Positions 1-17,037 of a stretch of DNA of 64,000 nucleotides are shown here, piece after piece. The notes beneath the pieces were generated by a model. It was given only the letters and a program-made list of their open reading frames with translations, had not been told where the DNA came from and searched no databases. This stretch comes from Flavobacteriales bacterium (lineage in GTDB: Bacteria > Bacteroidota > Bacteroidia > Flavobacteriales_F > PHOS-HE28), in assembly GCA_019638115.1 (NCBI GenBank), contig JAHBUK010000001.1:1-64000 (forward strand), read 5' to 3'. The position numbers were made by a program, and so were the translations under genes. The stretch's first letter is position 1. Each line of letters starts with the position of its first letter.

Positions 1-900
1 TCGTTACCGGTGTTCGGGTTGTTGTCGTTGCAGGCCGTTCCGGGAAGTGCGCTACCACCGGGTACTCCTTGGCAGTCGATCACTTGGCCTACGCACTGGC
101 AGCTGCTGTTCCAAGTATCATTGGCAGTGTTCGGATCATTGTCGTTGCACGCGGTGCCGGGCAAAGCGCTGCCGCCGAGCACTCCCAGGCAGTCTTCAAC
201 CAAGGGCGTTCCCGCACACTGGCAGTTCGATGACCATACATCATTGATCGTGTTGGGGTCATTGTCGTTGCAAGCCGTACCAGGCAGAGCACTACCGCCG
301 GGCACTCCCAAGCAGTCGATCACTTGACCTACGCACTGGCAGTTGTTGTTCCAGGTGTCGTTGCCCGTGTTCGGGTTGTTGTCGTTGCACGCCGTTCCAG
401 GCAATGCGCTACCACCGGGCACGCCCAAGCAGTCGATCACCTGACCTACGCACTGGCAGTTGTTGTTCCAGGTGTCGTTACCCGTGTTCGGATTGTTGTC
501 GTTGCAAGCCGTACCGGGAAGTGCGCTGCCACCGGGTACTCCTTGGCAGTCGATCACTTGGCCTACGCACTGGCAGTTGTTGTTCCAGGTATCGTTGCCC
601 GTGTTCGGGTTGTTGTCGTTGCAGGCCGTACCGGGAAGCGCGCTACCGCCGGGCACTCCCAAGCAGTCGATCACTTGGCCTACGCACTGGCAGTTGTTGT
701 TCCAGGTGTCGTTGCCGGTGTTCGGATTGTTGTCGTTGCACGCCGTTCCGGGAAGTGCGCTTCCACCGGGTACCCCCAGGCAGTCGATCACTTGACCTAC
801 GCATTGGCAGTTGTTGTTCCAGGTGTCGTTGCCCGTGTTCGGGTTATTGTCGTTGCACGCCGTGCCGGGCAGTGCGCTGCCACCGGCTACACCCAAGCAG
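1..900 (-). repeat. 117-bp in-frame tandem repeats coding 39-residue Cys/Asn/Asp-rich units
   Basis: The repeated landmark cagtcgatcac recurs at 73, 313, 430, 547, 664 and 781. Variant copies lie at 190 and 898. The spacing is exactly 117 bp, except for one 123-bp unit between 190 and 313. Each unit carries four cysteines and an Asn/Asp-rich loop (CNDNNPNTGNDTW), which suggests a disulfide-linked, possibly calcium-binding module. Near-identity of neighbouring units indicates recent unit duplication or homogenisation. Confidence 0.93.
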
Positions 901-2648
901 TCGGGCGTAGCGGCACCCGATGCCGTGGCGATGCTTCCGAGCGAGAGGTTGTAGTAGCTACCGCTCAAGCTGACCTCGAGTTTCACGGCACGCACCATAT
1001 ACTCCCTTCCCGCCACGAAAGGAATGGCAGGATTGGAGTGGGAGGTGCCTGTTACCGGTGTCGTGGTGAGACGCGTGATCTGACCACTGGGCTCGAACTG
1101 GTATACGTGGTAGCCCAGCACTGCCTCGGGTGCAGCGGTCCAAGAAAAGGCGGCCATACCACCGGAATTGGTGATGCTCAGAGCGCTGGGAGGTGCGACC
1201 ATCTTCATGCGAAGACTGGGGTCGCCCATCAAGCCCAGGTGTGTCTTGCCAATGGAGCCCTGCCAACCATCGCTATTGGGCAGGTACAGGCCATTGTTGT
1301 TCATGGTGACCAGCGCGCTGTAGCCGATGTTGTCGCCCATACCCATGTGATGGAAGTGCCATGCAGGCATTCCTGACCATACACTGGTAAGTCCATCACC
1401 ACGCGCTATGAATGCGCGCAGGAAATTGTTCTTGTTGTCCCAGTCGCCGAAATAGCTACCCATGGACATGTTGAAGACCCCACGGTGCAGGGAACCGGTG
1501 GCCAGATTCTGGGTGGTCCCCACATTGTCAGCACCGTTGTACGTGAGCACGCTCCCTTCGTAAGCCTGCAGACCACCTCCGCAGGCATAGGTCCAGAGGT
1601 AGCTCTGGCCGTTCACCAACGTATGGAAGGGAGTGCCGTAGGGATACGCGGCAGTGATGTTGCTGTTGCCGACATGTGCACCTTGCGTGCGCCAACCGCT
1701 GGCGGCCAGCGGATAGCTCAGGTATTGGAAATTATCGAACATGAAGCCCCTTGCCTGAGGGACCCAAGCCTTCACCTTGTAGCCGTGGGCGCGCTCCATA
1801 TAGTTCCGCAGCAACTGCACCTCGGTGCTTGAGAATGCGGGCATATCGAAGAGGTCCACACGACCTACTTGCAATTCCAGTTCGGAGGGGAAAGTGCTCT
1901 GATCGAACTTGCCATCGCCGGGAATGTTCCTGTTCTCGGCGCGCTGTGCATTGGAGTTGTTCACCGAATTGTCGGTCCAGTTCCCGTTCAATTCGCCGTA
2001 ATAGCCGTCGCAAGGCCATGCACCGTTGTGTTCACTGTGGCCATCCGGGCTGATGTTGCCCGAATAAGGAACAGGCACGTGCCCAATGATGTAGAGTGCC
2101 TTCACATTGGAAGGATCCGCGTTGTAGTGGCCTTGCACCACGCTACGCACGCTGGATACCGATGCGGTGCGGCTCACATCGCTGCGTACAACAGCCCATC
2201 CGTCGGCTCGCAGATCGGTGGTCAACTGCTGCAACTCCGTAGTGAGCGACGGAGCCAACGTGTTGTCCACCAACAGGATGATCTTGCCTCGGTAGTCATC
2301 GGGTGCCACCTCGATACCGGTGCTGATGTATCCCTGCCCGGCAGCCCCTCCGCGTACCACACGGTACTCGTAGTTGACACCCACTTGCACGTTGTTGTCC
2401 ACGTAAGAGGTGCTGCTCGCAGCGGGTGTTGCAATGGCTGAACCCCAGGAAGTTGCCCCTTTGGCTTTGCGATAGATGGTGATGGAGCTGGTGCTGGATT
2501 GTGCCACCCACTGGATCGTTATCCGCGGAGGAGTGGCCTGCACGCTTGCCGTTAACTGCACGGCGCCAGCTTGCGCGTTGGTCTGCGCTTGCAGCCAATG
2601 CGGCGATATCAGAAGGAGGAGCAGAAGGGAGAAAACGGTGCGCAGCAT
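1..2648 (-). CDS. Secreted gingipain-fold (C25-like) protein with Cys/Asn/Asp 39-residue repeats, 3' end outside window
   Basis: The gene starts at the ATG at 2648 (MLRTVFSLL, a signal peptide ending near ISPHWLQAQ) and stays open to the window edge, so the C-terminus is missing. After a fibronectin-III-like segment (about residues 30-110) comes a caspase/gingipain-like domain (about 115-480) with IIGHVPVPYSG, DGYYGEL, a TYACGGG cysteine and HLGLMGDPSLRM, the last typical of the C25 fold end. A second FN3-like segment follows. From about residue 583 there are at least seven 39-residue units of the form CNDNNPNTGNDTWNNNCQCVG. Whether the peptidase is active cannot be decided; a His/Cys pair is plausible but I cannot align it. 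Surface location by T9SS is inferred from the family; the sorting tail would lie outside the window. Confidence 0.8.
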   Translation of the reverse strand, partial: MLRTVFSLLLLLLISPHWLQAQTNAQAGAVQLTASVQATPPRITIQWVAQSSTSSITIYRKAKGATSWGSAIATPAASSTSYVDNNVQVGVNYEYRVVRGGAAGQGYISTGIEVAPDDYRGKIILLVDNTLAPSLTTELQQLTTDLRADGWAVVRSDVSRTASVSSVRSVVQGHYNADPSNVKALYIIGHVPVPYSGNISPDGHSEHNGAWPCDGYYGELNGNWTDNSVNNSNAQRAENRNIPGDGKFDQSTFPSELELQVGRVDLFDMPAFSSTEVQLLRNYMERAHGYKVKAWVPQARGFMFDNFQYLSYPLAASGWRTQGAHVGNSNITAAYPYGTPFHTLVNGQSYLWTYACGGGLQAYEGSVLTYNGADNVGTTQNLATGSLHRGVFNMSMGSYFGDWDNKNNFLRAFIARGDGLTSVWSGMPAWHFHHMGMGDNIGYSALVTMNNNGLYLPNSDGWQGSIGKTHLGLMGDPSLRMKMVAPPSALSITNSGGMAAFSWTAAPEAVLGYHVYQFEPSGQITRLTTTPVTGTSHSNPAIPFVAGREYMVRAVKLEVSLSGSYYNLSLGSIATASGAATPDCLGVAGGSALPGTACNDNNPNTGNDTWNNNCQCVGQVIDCLGVPGGSALPGTACNDNNPNTGNDTWNNNCQCVGQVIDCLGVPGGSALPGTACNDNNPNTGNDTWNNNCQCVGQVIDCQGVPGGSALPGTACNDNNPNTGNDTWNNNCQCVGQVIDCLGVPGGSALPGTACNDNNPNTGNDTWNNNCQCVGQVIDCLGVPGGSALPGTACNDNDPNTINDVWSSNCQCAGTPLVEDCLGVLGGSALPGTACNDNDPNTANDTWNSSCQCVGQVIDCQGVPGGSALPGTACNDNNPNTGN

Positions 2649-3181
2649 GATGTCCAGGTTCGAAGGGTTGTTGCCCTGCGGTCTGTCCCGACCAGCCATG
2701 CTCCAAGCACTGAGTGGGTGCCTGTTCCAGATGCCTTTGCCGGACCGCAAAACAGGCGCTTTTAACGCCACCATGCCAGAAGCGTTACACCATTTTCGCC
2801 ACTTTGAAGGATAAGGGCCACCAACACCCGCAAATGCCCGACGGATCGAGGCCGGGTTTTAAGCCTTTCCACCCGCCTCCGGAAGCCCAAAGCCGGGCCT
2901 CTTCTCAACAGAATTGTAGTTAACTTCGACCGGCCGAGAAAAATCATCGACGAACTCCATCAAACTACCGACAATCGACTTGCCCGACAATTAGCCTTGA
3001 GGGCTTCGCCCAACACACGCCCACTATCGACGAACGGAACTTTTTGCCCTATCGCCACGTTGAAGATCTCACAGCCACGAACAAGACCCAACCTTCGACA
3101 AGGATCAACATTTCGTCGACCAAGTCAGAACCTGACCGGGGCTCCGATTACGGACTTCCCGGTCCTTGACCTTTAGTACTC
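2649..3181. other. Intergenic region between divergent genes; no gene supported
   Basis: This 530-bp gap separates the outward-facing starts of the gingipain-fold gene and the NRPS-PKS gene, so it must hold both promoters. Its base composition is less G+C-rich than the flanks. I looked for the Bacteroidota -33 TTTG / -7 TAnnTTTG pair and found only partial matches at wrong spacing, so no promoter is called. The short reading frames here show no coding features. Confidence 0.6.
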
Positions 3182-9711
<6,530 letters not shown>

Positions 9712-9712
<1 letters not shown>

Positions 9713-12700
9713 TGCGGGAGAGATTCATCACCGAACCCAACTTCACGCCCGTGGACTTCGACCCCTTCGCAGGGCCGGCCATCGCGCGCACCGCACCCAG
9801 CACCGAAGCCCAGCGCGAGGTATGGGTGGCCTCACAGATGAGCACCGAGGCGAGCTGCGCCTACATCGAATCGGTGTCGCTGGAACTGGAGGGCCCGCTG
9901 GACCGCACGCTGATGGAGCGCACCATCCAACAACTTGTGGAGCGCCACGAAGGGCTGCGCAGCACCATCAGCGCCGATGGCATGCGCGTGATCGTACAGG
10001 AAGCCATGGAGGTGCCATTCACCTTCGCCGACCTGAGCACGAAGAGCGATGCCGAGCGCGCGAAAGAGCTGCAGGCCCTGGCCGACAGGGACATGTCCGC
10101 GCCTTTTGACCTATTGCACGGGCCGCTGTTCCGCACCCACCTGATCAAGACCGGCACCGACAAGCACCTGCTGCGTTTGAGCGGCCATCACGTGATCATG
10201 GACGGCTGGAGCCTGGGCATCATCATGGCCGATGTGAGCCGCATCTACACTGCGCTGCAACAAGGCACGGAACCCAAACTCCCGCAGGTCTTCGGCTTCA
10301 GCGAATACGCCATTGCGCAGATCGACTTCGCCAAGAGCGCCGAACACAAGCAGGTGGAGCAGTACTGGCTGGACCTTTTCAAAGGGCCCATCCCCCGCGT
10401 GGACCTGCCCACCGACAGGCCCCGCCCGAAGCAGAAGACCGTGCGCGGCCAGCGCCTGGACCTGGAGATGGACCCCGCACTGGTGCGCCGTCTCCGCGAG
10501 GTGGCCACACGCAGCGGCGCCAGCTTCGTCACCACATTGCTCACCAGCTTCGAGCTGCTCATCCACAAGCTCACCGGCGACAGCGACCTGGTGGTGGGCC
10601 TGCCCGCCGCAGGCCAGAGCGACTTCGGCATGAAGGACCTGGTGGGCCACTGCGTGAACCTGCTCGCCTTGCGCAGCCGCATCGACGAAGAGCAGCCCTT
10701 CATCGATCACCTGAAGGCCCGCCGCACCGCCGTGCTCGACGCCTTCGACAACCAGAAGTACAGCTTCGGCACGCTGGTGCGCAAACTCAATGTGCCCCGC
10801 GAACCCGGTCGCATACCGCTGTGCCCCGTCGTGTTCAACATCGACATGAACATGGACGATGGGGTGGCCTTCGCGGGGATCAAGCACCGCTTCATCAGCA
10901 ACCCGCGCAAGTACGAGCACTTCGAGCTCTTCCTCAACGCCACGGGGAACGAGGAAGGTCTTGTGCTGGAATGGAGCTACAACACCGACCTCTTCGACGA
11001 GGGCACGGTGCGCGACTGGATGGCGCAGTTCACCGCGCTGGTGGACCGCATCTGCACGCGCCCCTCGGCCGCCATCGGCGAGTTGAAAGGCACGAGCCCC
11101 TTGGACGGTGATCAGGAAATGCCACAAGCGCCCTGGCATGGACAAGCACCGGCGTACCCCAAGATGTCCATAGGCGAGCTCTTTGAAGAAGTGGCCAAGG
11201 CGCATGCGGAACGAGTGGCTGTTGAGCTAAACGACCAGCGGATCAGTTATGCTGAGCTGGGACAACGGGTGAATGCATTGAGCAATGTGCTGGTGGGCAT
11301 GGGCATCAAACCCGGCGACCCTGTTGGCTTGTGCGTGGACCGCAGCTTCGACATGGTGGTGGCCATGCTCGCAACACTGCGTGCCGGTGGCTGTTTCGTA
11401 CCCTTCGACCCGGCATACCCTGCGGATCGGCTCGCCTTCATGTTCAGCGACACCAATGTGAAGGTGATGCTGACACAGCGACACCTTGCAGGCGCACTTC
11501 CAAAGAACAACGCCATGCCCGATGGGGGGCAGGCACGCATCATCTTCTTGGATGAGGTGAGCTCAGGCGGCGAACACGTCATGCCCCAGGTGACGCCCGA
11601 TATGCCTGCCTACATCATGTACACCAGTGGTAGCACGGGCACGCCGAAGGGGGTCGTGGTTCCGCACCGGGCCATCGTGCGTTTGGTACGCGAACAGAAC
11701 TTCCTGCAATTCGGTCCGGACCTGTGTTGGTTGCAACTATCGAACATCAGCTTCGATGCCAGTACGCTCGAGATCTGGGGCCCGCTGCTGAACGGTGGCA
11801 GGCTCGTGTTGCAGGCGCAGCAGAAGCCCACCCTTCCGGAGATCTGCGACACCATTCAAAAGCACAAAGTCACCAGCGTATGGTTCACCGTGGGGCTTTT
11901 CAACATGCTTGTGGACTCCCAGCTTGAACGGCTGAAGGGCCTTCGGCACATACTTACCGGTGGCGATGTCCTGAGCGTACCGCATGTGAAGAAGGCCCTG
12001 AAAGCACTGGGGCCCAACGTGCTCATCAACGGCTACGGACCTACCGAGAACACCACGTTCACCTGCTGTTACCCGATCAATGATGAAGCGAGCCTGGCCG
12101 ACGGGGTGCCCATTGGTTTCCCGCTGAACAACACCACGGTGCATGTACTGGACGAGGACCTGAATCCGGTGGCCGTTGGACGCAAGGGCGAACTGTACAC
12201 CGGTGGCGACGGCGTGGCGCTGGGCTACTGGAAACGCAAGGACCTCACTTCGGAGCGTTTCATCAACGACCCCTTCAGCGGAAATGCCGGCGCGAAGCTG
12301 TATCGCACCGGCGACCTGGTGAAGTGGCGGGCGGATGGCAGCATCGCCTTCATCGGCCGTGCGGATGGTCAGGTGAAGATCCGTGGCTTCCGGATCGAGC
12401 TGGGCGAAATAGAGAACGCCATTGCAGAGGTGCCGGGGGTGAAGGACCGCGTTGTGATAGCGCGCAATGCTCCCCAAGGTGAGAAGCAGTTGGTGGCCTA
12501 TGTGGTGCCAAAGCAAGCTTCATCGGCCGAGGAACAAGCTGTGCTCATGGCCATGGTGCGCTCGCGTTTGCGTGAACGTTTGCCAGGCCACATGATCCCC
12601 ACCGCCTTTGTTGTTCTGCCGGAATTGCCGCTCACCGCCAATGGCAAAGTGGACCGGCGTGCCCTGCCCGACCCGGAGGTAAGGCAGCAACTGCTGCGGG

Positions 12701-13683
12701 CGGAACATGTGGCTCCCAGAGATATCGCCGAGTTGAAAATGGCCGGCATCTGGTCCGCAGCCCTCAACACGCAAGGCATCGGCATACACGACAACTTCTT
12801 CGATCTCGGCGGGCATTCCCTCATCGGTATCCAGGTGCTTTCGCAAGTGGCCCAACAGTTCGGCAGGCAATTGCCGCTAAGCGCCCTGTTCGAGGCGCCC
12901 ACCATCGCTGAGTTCACCCGTTCGCTTAAGACCAATGGCGCCGGGGCAAACTGGAAGAACCTTGCCGCCATACAGCCCTTGGGGGAGTTGCCCGCGTTGT
13001 TCTGCGTGCATGGTGATGAGGCCAACCACTTCATCCCGCGTTACCTCGGCATGGACCATCCGTTCTATGCGTTCTTCCACCAAGGTGAAGATGGCAGCGC
13101 CATAGAGCACGTAACCGTGGAGAAGATCGCCGAGCACTTCATCGGCGAATTGAAGCAGGCCCGCCCTAACGGCCCCTACCTCTTGTGCGGCTACAGCTTT
13201 GGGGGCATTGTTGCCTACGAGATGGCCCAACAACTGCGTGCCGCCGGCGACGAGGTGCCCATGCTGGTCCTCTTCGACACCTATGCGCCGCGCATGCACA
13301 TGGAAGCCGTGCGCAGCGATCGCAAGTTCTACGACTGGATCAAGTCGGCGGTATACCGGAAAATGATCAAGCGCGAGCTTGCGCAAGGGCACAAATTGTC
13401 GCCCAGGCTTCGCCACTTCCACATCATTGACACATATGATCGCGCTGTGAACGCCTATAGTCCCAGCCCCATGGACGGCCCCATCACCGTGTTCAAGGCA
13501 CGCAACTCCTGGGGAGCGGAGACCATGGGTTGGAACGAATTGACCAAGGGCCAACTGGAAGTGAACGTGGTACCGGGCGATCACTACAGCATGATCAAGG
13601 AACCGCATGTGAAGGAACTGGTGAAAGCCTTGGCCAGCAGCATGGACAGCGCCTTGAAGCGGAACACCGTGGATGCCGTGTGA
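9712..13683 (+). CDS. Nonribosomal peptide synthetase, terminal module (C-A-T-TE)
   Basis: I start this protein at the ATG at 9712, which overlaps the previous stop (TGATG) and gives 1323 residues beginning MRERFITEPN. The condensation domain (about 20-450) carries the HHVIMDG motif with catalytic His160. The adenylation domain (about 500-1000) has YTSGSTGTPKG, FDAS with the alpha-amino-binding Asp, NGYGPTEN and TANGKVDRRAL. The carrier Ser is Ser1036 (GGHSL). A type I thioesterase closes the chain, with Ser1162 in GYSFGG and His1291 in GDHYS. It should condense its amino acid with the beta-amino product of the upstream megasynthase and release the product by hydrolysis or cyclisation. Substrate identity cannot be called by eye. 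Confidence 0.94.
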
Positions 13684-13685
13684 CC

Positions 13686-14444
13686 ATGGTGCCCGATCGC
13701 CAACAACTGACCATTTACTGCCAGGCCCCCAAGGTGGCACCCACCGGAACTTGGGAAGGTGCCCTACCCGCCATGAACGAGGTGCATGTACACCTGGCGG
13801 ACCTGCATGAGCTGGGGGCTTTTGCGGAGAGGCACTACACGCTGCTGGATGCACAGGAGCGGGAACGGCACGCGCGCTTCCGGTTCGCCAAGGACCAGGA
13901 GCGTTTCCTGCATGCGCACGGCCTGCTACGTTGGATACTGGGTCAATACCTCGATCACGATCCCGTGCTGCTGCATTTCGAGCGCGGGGCGCACGGCAAA
14001 CCTTTCCTCAAGGGCTTTCCCCTGCACTTCAACCTGAGCGATACCAAGGATGCGCTGGCCATTGCCGTTGCCCGGCACGAGCTGGGCGTGGACCTGGAAA
14101 CTTGCGCCCGAACCGTGGACCATGTCGGTGTGGGCACGCACTACTTCACCCCCCAAGAGCAAGCGGGCATTGCACAAGCCACCGATGGTAAGCGGCACTT
14201 CCTGGAGCTTTGGACCCGCAAAGAGGCCATATTGAAAGCCAGCGGCGTGGGGATCATGGACGACCTGAAGATCCTGCGTGTGGACCAGGCCAGGAACGAA
14301 CTCTTCATTGGCCATGAGGCCTTTGTGGCCTTGGCGGCACCGGCCTACCATGTGCAGACCTGGACTCGCGGCCCCCAACACCTGGTGAGCATTGCCAGCA
14401 GCGTGGCCTTCGAGCAGGCTTCGCTTTTCCAAGTCGGTCCTTGA
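13686..14444 (+). CDS. 4'-phosphopantetheinyl transferase, Sfp type
   Basis: This enzyme moves phosphopantetheine from CoA to the carrier-domain serines of the two preceding megasynthases. The ATG at 13686 lies 2 bp after the NRPS stop and gives 252 residues. The family signatures are visible: GKPFL, FNLSDT, GVDLE with magnesium ligands Asp136 and Glu138, and WTRKEAILK around Trp176-Lys182. The length fits the Sfp/HetI class. Its position as the last gene of the run strongly suggests it is dedicated to this cluster. Confidence 0.92.
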   Translation: MVPDRQQLTIYCQAPKVAPTGTWEGALPAMNEVHVHLADLHELGAFAERHYTLLDAQERERHARFRFAKDQERFLHAHGLLRWILGQYLDHDPVLLHFERGAHGKPFLKGFPLHFNLSDTKDALAIAVARHELGVDLETCARTVDHVGVGTHYFTPQEQAGIAQATDGKRHFLELWTRKEAILKASGVGIMDDLKILRVDQARNELFIGHEAFVALAAPAYHVQTWTRGPQHLVSIASSVAFEQASLFQVGP

Positions 14445-14577
14445 GCAAGCCCGGAGCTTTCCGAAGCGCTTGGTGCCGGTGGGTCACCATCAATTTATGA
14501 GGTTCGCCTGGCGCATTTACCGCCCTGCGGAAATCCCGTTCCGGCACTGCTGCCAGAATCAGGCACGCGGTGCAGCT

Positions 14578-16083
14578 TCAATCCTCATCGCCCCAGAAAC
14601 GGGCGTGGAAGTTCAACAGGTAAAGCTGGCCGGAAGCCCGCGTAACGGCCGTGTATAGCCAGCGGATGTACTCGGTATCGATCATCTCTTCGGTCACGTA
14701 GCCTTGGTCCACGAACACCGTGTTCCACTGCCCGCCTTGTGCCTTGTGGCAGGTAACGGCGTACGCGTACTTCACCTGCAAGGCATTGGCGTACGGATCC
14801 TCTTTCATGGCCCGGAAGCGCAAGCCCTTGGTGCGCGCATTGCTTGCCTCCATCACCCGCTGACCCAAGAGCCGCAATTGCGGGCCCGGCAATGCAGGGG
14901 AAGGCAGGGCCAGTACGTCCAACATCACCTTCACATCCAGTTCGCGCTCTTCCACACCGTTCCACCAACTGGCTGTGATGTCCGCGAAACGCAGGCCGTA
15001 TTGTTCTTCGGTACCATGAACCCGTTTCACGGTGATGGGCTCACCATTGGCGATCAGTTCGGGTTTCCCGTTCCTGCCGGCCCAGTAGTAGTTGTTCTTC
15101 ACCACCATCAGCCGGTCTCCGGGGCAGAGCTCCTCCTCGTAGTCGTAGATGCGTGCACGCACTTGCTGGCTGTACTCGAACGCTCGCTTGTTGCTGCGGC
15201 AGATCAGGCAGACCTCATCGGCCCCGTCGCGCCCGTAGGCCGTCTCCAAGGCATCCTGCAGGTCGTAGCCATCTATCCGGCGCACATCGGGGAAGGGTTG
15301 GAAGGTGGGGAGAAGGGGTTGGGAGGTGGTTGGAGGTTGGGGGGTGGTTGGAGGTTGTTGCTTCGCTTTGCTCGCAATGACCGTGGTTGAGGGGTTGGGG
15401 AGGTGGGAGTTGGGGAGTTGGGGGTTGAGCAGAGCACGGAGTTCGGTGGCGTTCACCAGAATTCCTGATGCCTCGGCTTGGCGGACGACTTCGGTGAGTT
15501 CCACTTGGCCGGCGGTGAGGCCGAGGGCTGCCAGCTCGGGCACCTCCAGCGCGGGGCTGTGGGCGCTGCCCACCGGGGGCAGCTGTGCGGGATCGCCGAT
15601 CAGCAGGAGCTTGCAGTCGGGGGCGGAGAACACGTGCTGTACAAGGTCCACCAGCAGGTCGCTGTCCATGATGCCTCCTTCCCCGCCGGAGCGTCCGATC
15701 ATGCTGGCCTCGTCCACCACGAAGAGCGCACCGGCATCCTTGTTCACGGCCACGGACATGCCCCCGAAGCCATCCTCATCGGCATTGATCCGGTAGATGC
15801 GCCGGTGTATCGTGCTGGCCGGAGAGCGGGCGTAGGCACTGAGCACCTTGGCCGCGCGACCCGTTGGTGCCAACAGCACCACCGGCCTCCGGTCGCGGGC
15901 GAGCACCTTCACCAAAGCGCCCACGAGGGTGGTCTTGCCGGTGCCTGCGTAGCCCTTCAGCACCAAGGTGGGTTGGTGGCGCGTACTCTCCAGCAGGCGT
16001 TCCAGCGCGTATGCGGCACGTTGCTGACCGGCGGTGGGAGCATGGCCCAGGGTCTCCAGCAGGCGTTCGGATAGGCTGGCCAT
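14578..16083 (-). CDS. RecD-like superfamily I DNA helicase / AAA ATPase
   Basis: I use the internal ATG at 16083 (MASLSERLLET), giving 501 residues; upstream codons have no coding character. Walker A is GYAGTGKT (44-51), Walker B is VVDEASM, and motif III is LLIGDPAQLPP. The C-terminal UvrD/RecD half has AVTCHKAQGG and LYTAVTRA. These fit the single-protein RecD-like helicases of Bacteroidota, which unwind DNA in repair or recombination. Between about residues 219 and 263 sits a Pro/Gln/Thr-rich insert coded by repeat DNA. The gene is transcribed toward the PPTase gene. Confidence 0.88.
   Translation of the reverse strand: MASLSERLLETLGHAPTAGQQRAAYALERLLESTRHQPTLVLKGYAGTGKTTLVGALVKVLARDRRPVVLLAPTGRAAKVLSAYARSPASTIHRRIYRINADEDGFGGMSVAVNKDAGALFVVDEASMIGRSGGEGGIMDSDLLVDLVQHVFSAPDCKLLLIGDPAQLPPVGSAHSPALEVPELAALGLTAGQVELTEVVRQAEASGILVNATELRALLNPQLPNSHLPNPSTTVIASKAKQQPPTTPQPPTTSQPLLPTFQPFPDVRRIDGYDLQDALETAYGRDGADEVCLICRSNKRAFEYSQQVRARIYDYEEELCPGDRLMVVKNNYYWAGRNGKPELIANGEPITVKRVHGTEEQYGLRFADITASWWNGVEERELDVKVMLDVLALPSPALPGPQLRLLGQRVMEASNARTKGLRFRAMKEDPYANALQVKYAYAVTCHKAQGGQWNTVFVDQGYVTEEMIDTEYIRWLYTAVTRASGQLYLLNFHARFWGDED
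15295..15429 (-). repeat. Repeat-derived in-frame insert in the helicase gene
   Basis: The + strand holds a ggttgggaggtgg-type tandem array interrupted by cttcgctttgctcgcaatga. The complement of that core (tcattgcgagcaaagcgaag) is a widely seen bacterial palindromic repeat motif. In the gene it codes a low-complexity stretch (PTTPQPPTTSQP, VIASKAKQQ). The insert keeps frame and lies between recognised helicase motifs. Confidence 0.75.
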
Positions 16084-16277
16084 ATTTCTTGGCAGGTGAA
16101 GGGTGCGCAAGCTACGTCCGGCGGATGTGCCATGCGATCCCGCCATTCCCCGATCGGTATGCAACGCCGCTCCGGCCAGAGGCACCATTGCCTGTCCGAA
16201 AAGCAGGGGCCCGGATCGAGAGCCGGATCCTTCGCTTACTTTTGGGCGCCTCGGCAAGCAGAGCCGGACCCTAATTG

Positions 16278-17033
16278 ATGAAGACCGCCACCAACTACAT
16301 TTTCCCCATCGCTCTGATCGTCATCGGTGGAGCACTGTTGATCTTGGGCGCCCAACAGGGCCAGAACACGTGGGTCATGCTGGGCGCTGCCCTCGCCCTG
16401 CTGGCCGGTGCCGTTTCCCTCCTGCTGCAACTGGGCATCATCACCAAGTCCATGGGCACCATCATCGGTATCGTCTTCGGCCTGGGCGCCGTGTTCCTGG
16501 CCTACCGCAACTACCGCTCGATCGCTGAAGTGATCGAATTCAACGAGCAGAAGCGGGAGAACGACCGCCTGGTGATCCAGGGCTTGAAGGACATCCGCAC
16601 CGCACAGGCCGGTTACAAGCAGAGCAACGGCACCTACACCGGCGACCTGAACGAATTGCGCAACTTCGTGAAGAACGGCCGCATCACCATGGTACGCGCC
16701 ATCGGCCAGGTACCCGATACGCTCAATGAAAAGGAAGCCTTGCAACTGGGCATCATCGTGCGCGACACCATCCTGGCTCCGGCGCTGGATTCCCTCTTCC
16801 TCACCAAGCGCGCGCTGGACAGCCGCGTTTACGATTTCAACCCGGACAACTTCATCTATTCCCCGGTGAAGAAGGACCGTATGTTCCTACTGCAGGCCGG
16901 AAGCATCCTCAGCAGCGGCCGCAATGTGCCCGTGTTCCTGGCCAAGGACCCCGCCCCCATGGTGGTGGGAGATACCCTGATGGTGGGCAGCATGGAGAAA
17001 GCCAACACGGCCGGCAACTGGGCGGGTGAATGA
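16278..17033 (+). CDS. Membrane protein of unknown function with three N-terminal TM segments
   Basis: The ATG at 16278 gives 251 residues (MKTATNYIFPIAL). Three hydrophobic helices occupy about residues 8-80. A charged helix (EFNEQKRENDR) and a soluble domain follow. The piece IRTAQAGYKQSNGTYTGDL resembles the globular part of pseudopilin-like proteins, where such a strand follows a helix. No enzymatic motif is seen. The stop is followed after 4 bp by the start of the DUF3822 gene, so the two are probably co-transcribed. I do not recognise a function. Confidence 0.75.
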   Translation: MKTATNYIFPIALIVIGGALLILGAQQGQNTWVMLGAALALLAGAVSLLLQLGIITKSMGTIIGIVFGLGAVFLAYRNYRSIAEVIEFNEQKRENDRLVIQGLKDIRTAQAGYKQSNGTYTGDLNELRNFVKNGRITMVRAIGQVPDTLNEKEALQLGIIVRDTILAPALDSLFLTKRALDSRVYDFNPDNFIYSPVKKDRMFLLQAGSILSSGRNVPVFLAKDPAPMVVGDTLMVGSMEKANTAGNWAGE

Positions 17034-17037
17034 TGCC

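Noticed and set aside
1-900. Regular 117-bp repeats as a CRISPR array
   Set aside because: The repeats are in frame, code a four-cysteine unit and have no variable spacers.
324-1376. Plus-strand frame of 350 codons over the repeat array
   Set aside because: It reads AVVVPGVV-type antisense of the minus-strand repeats and lacks a sensible start or fold.
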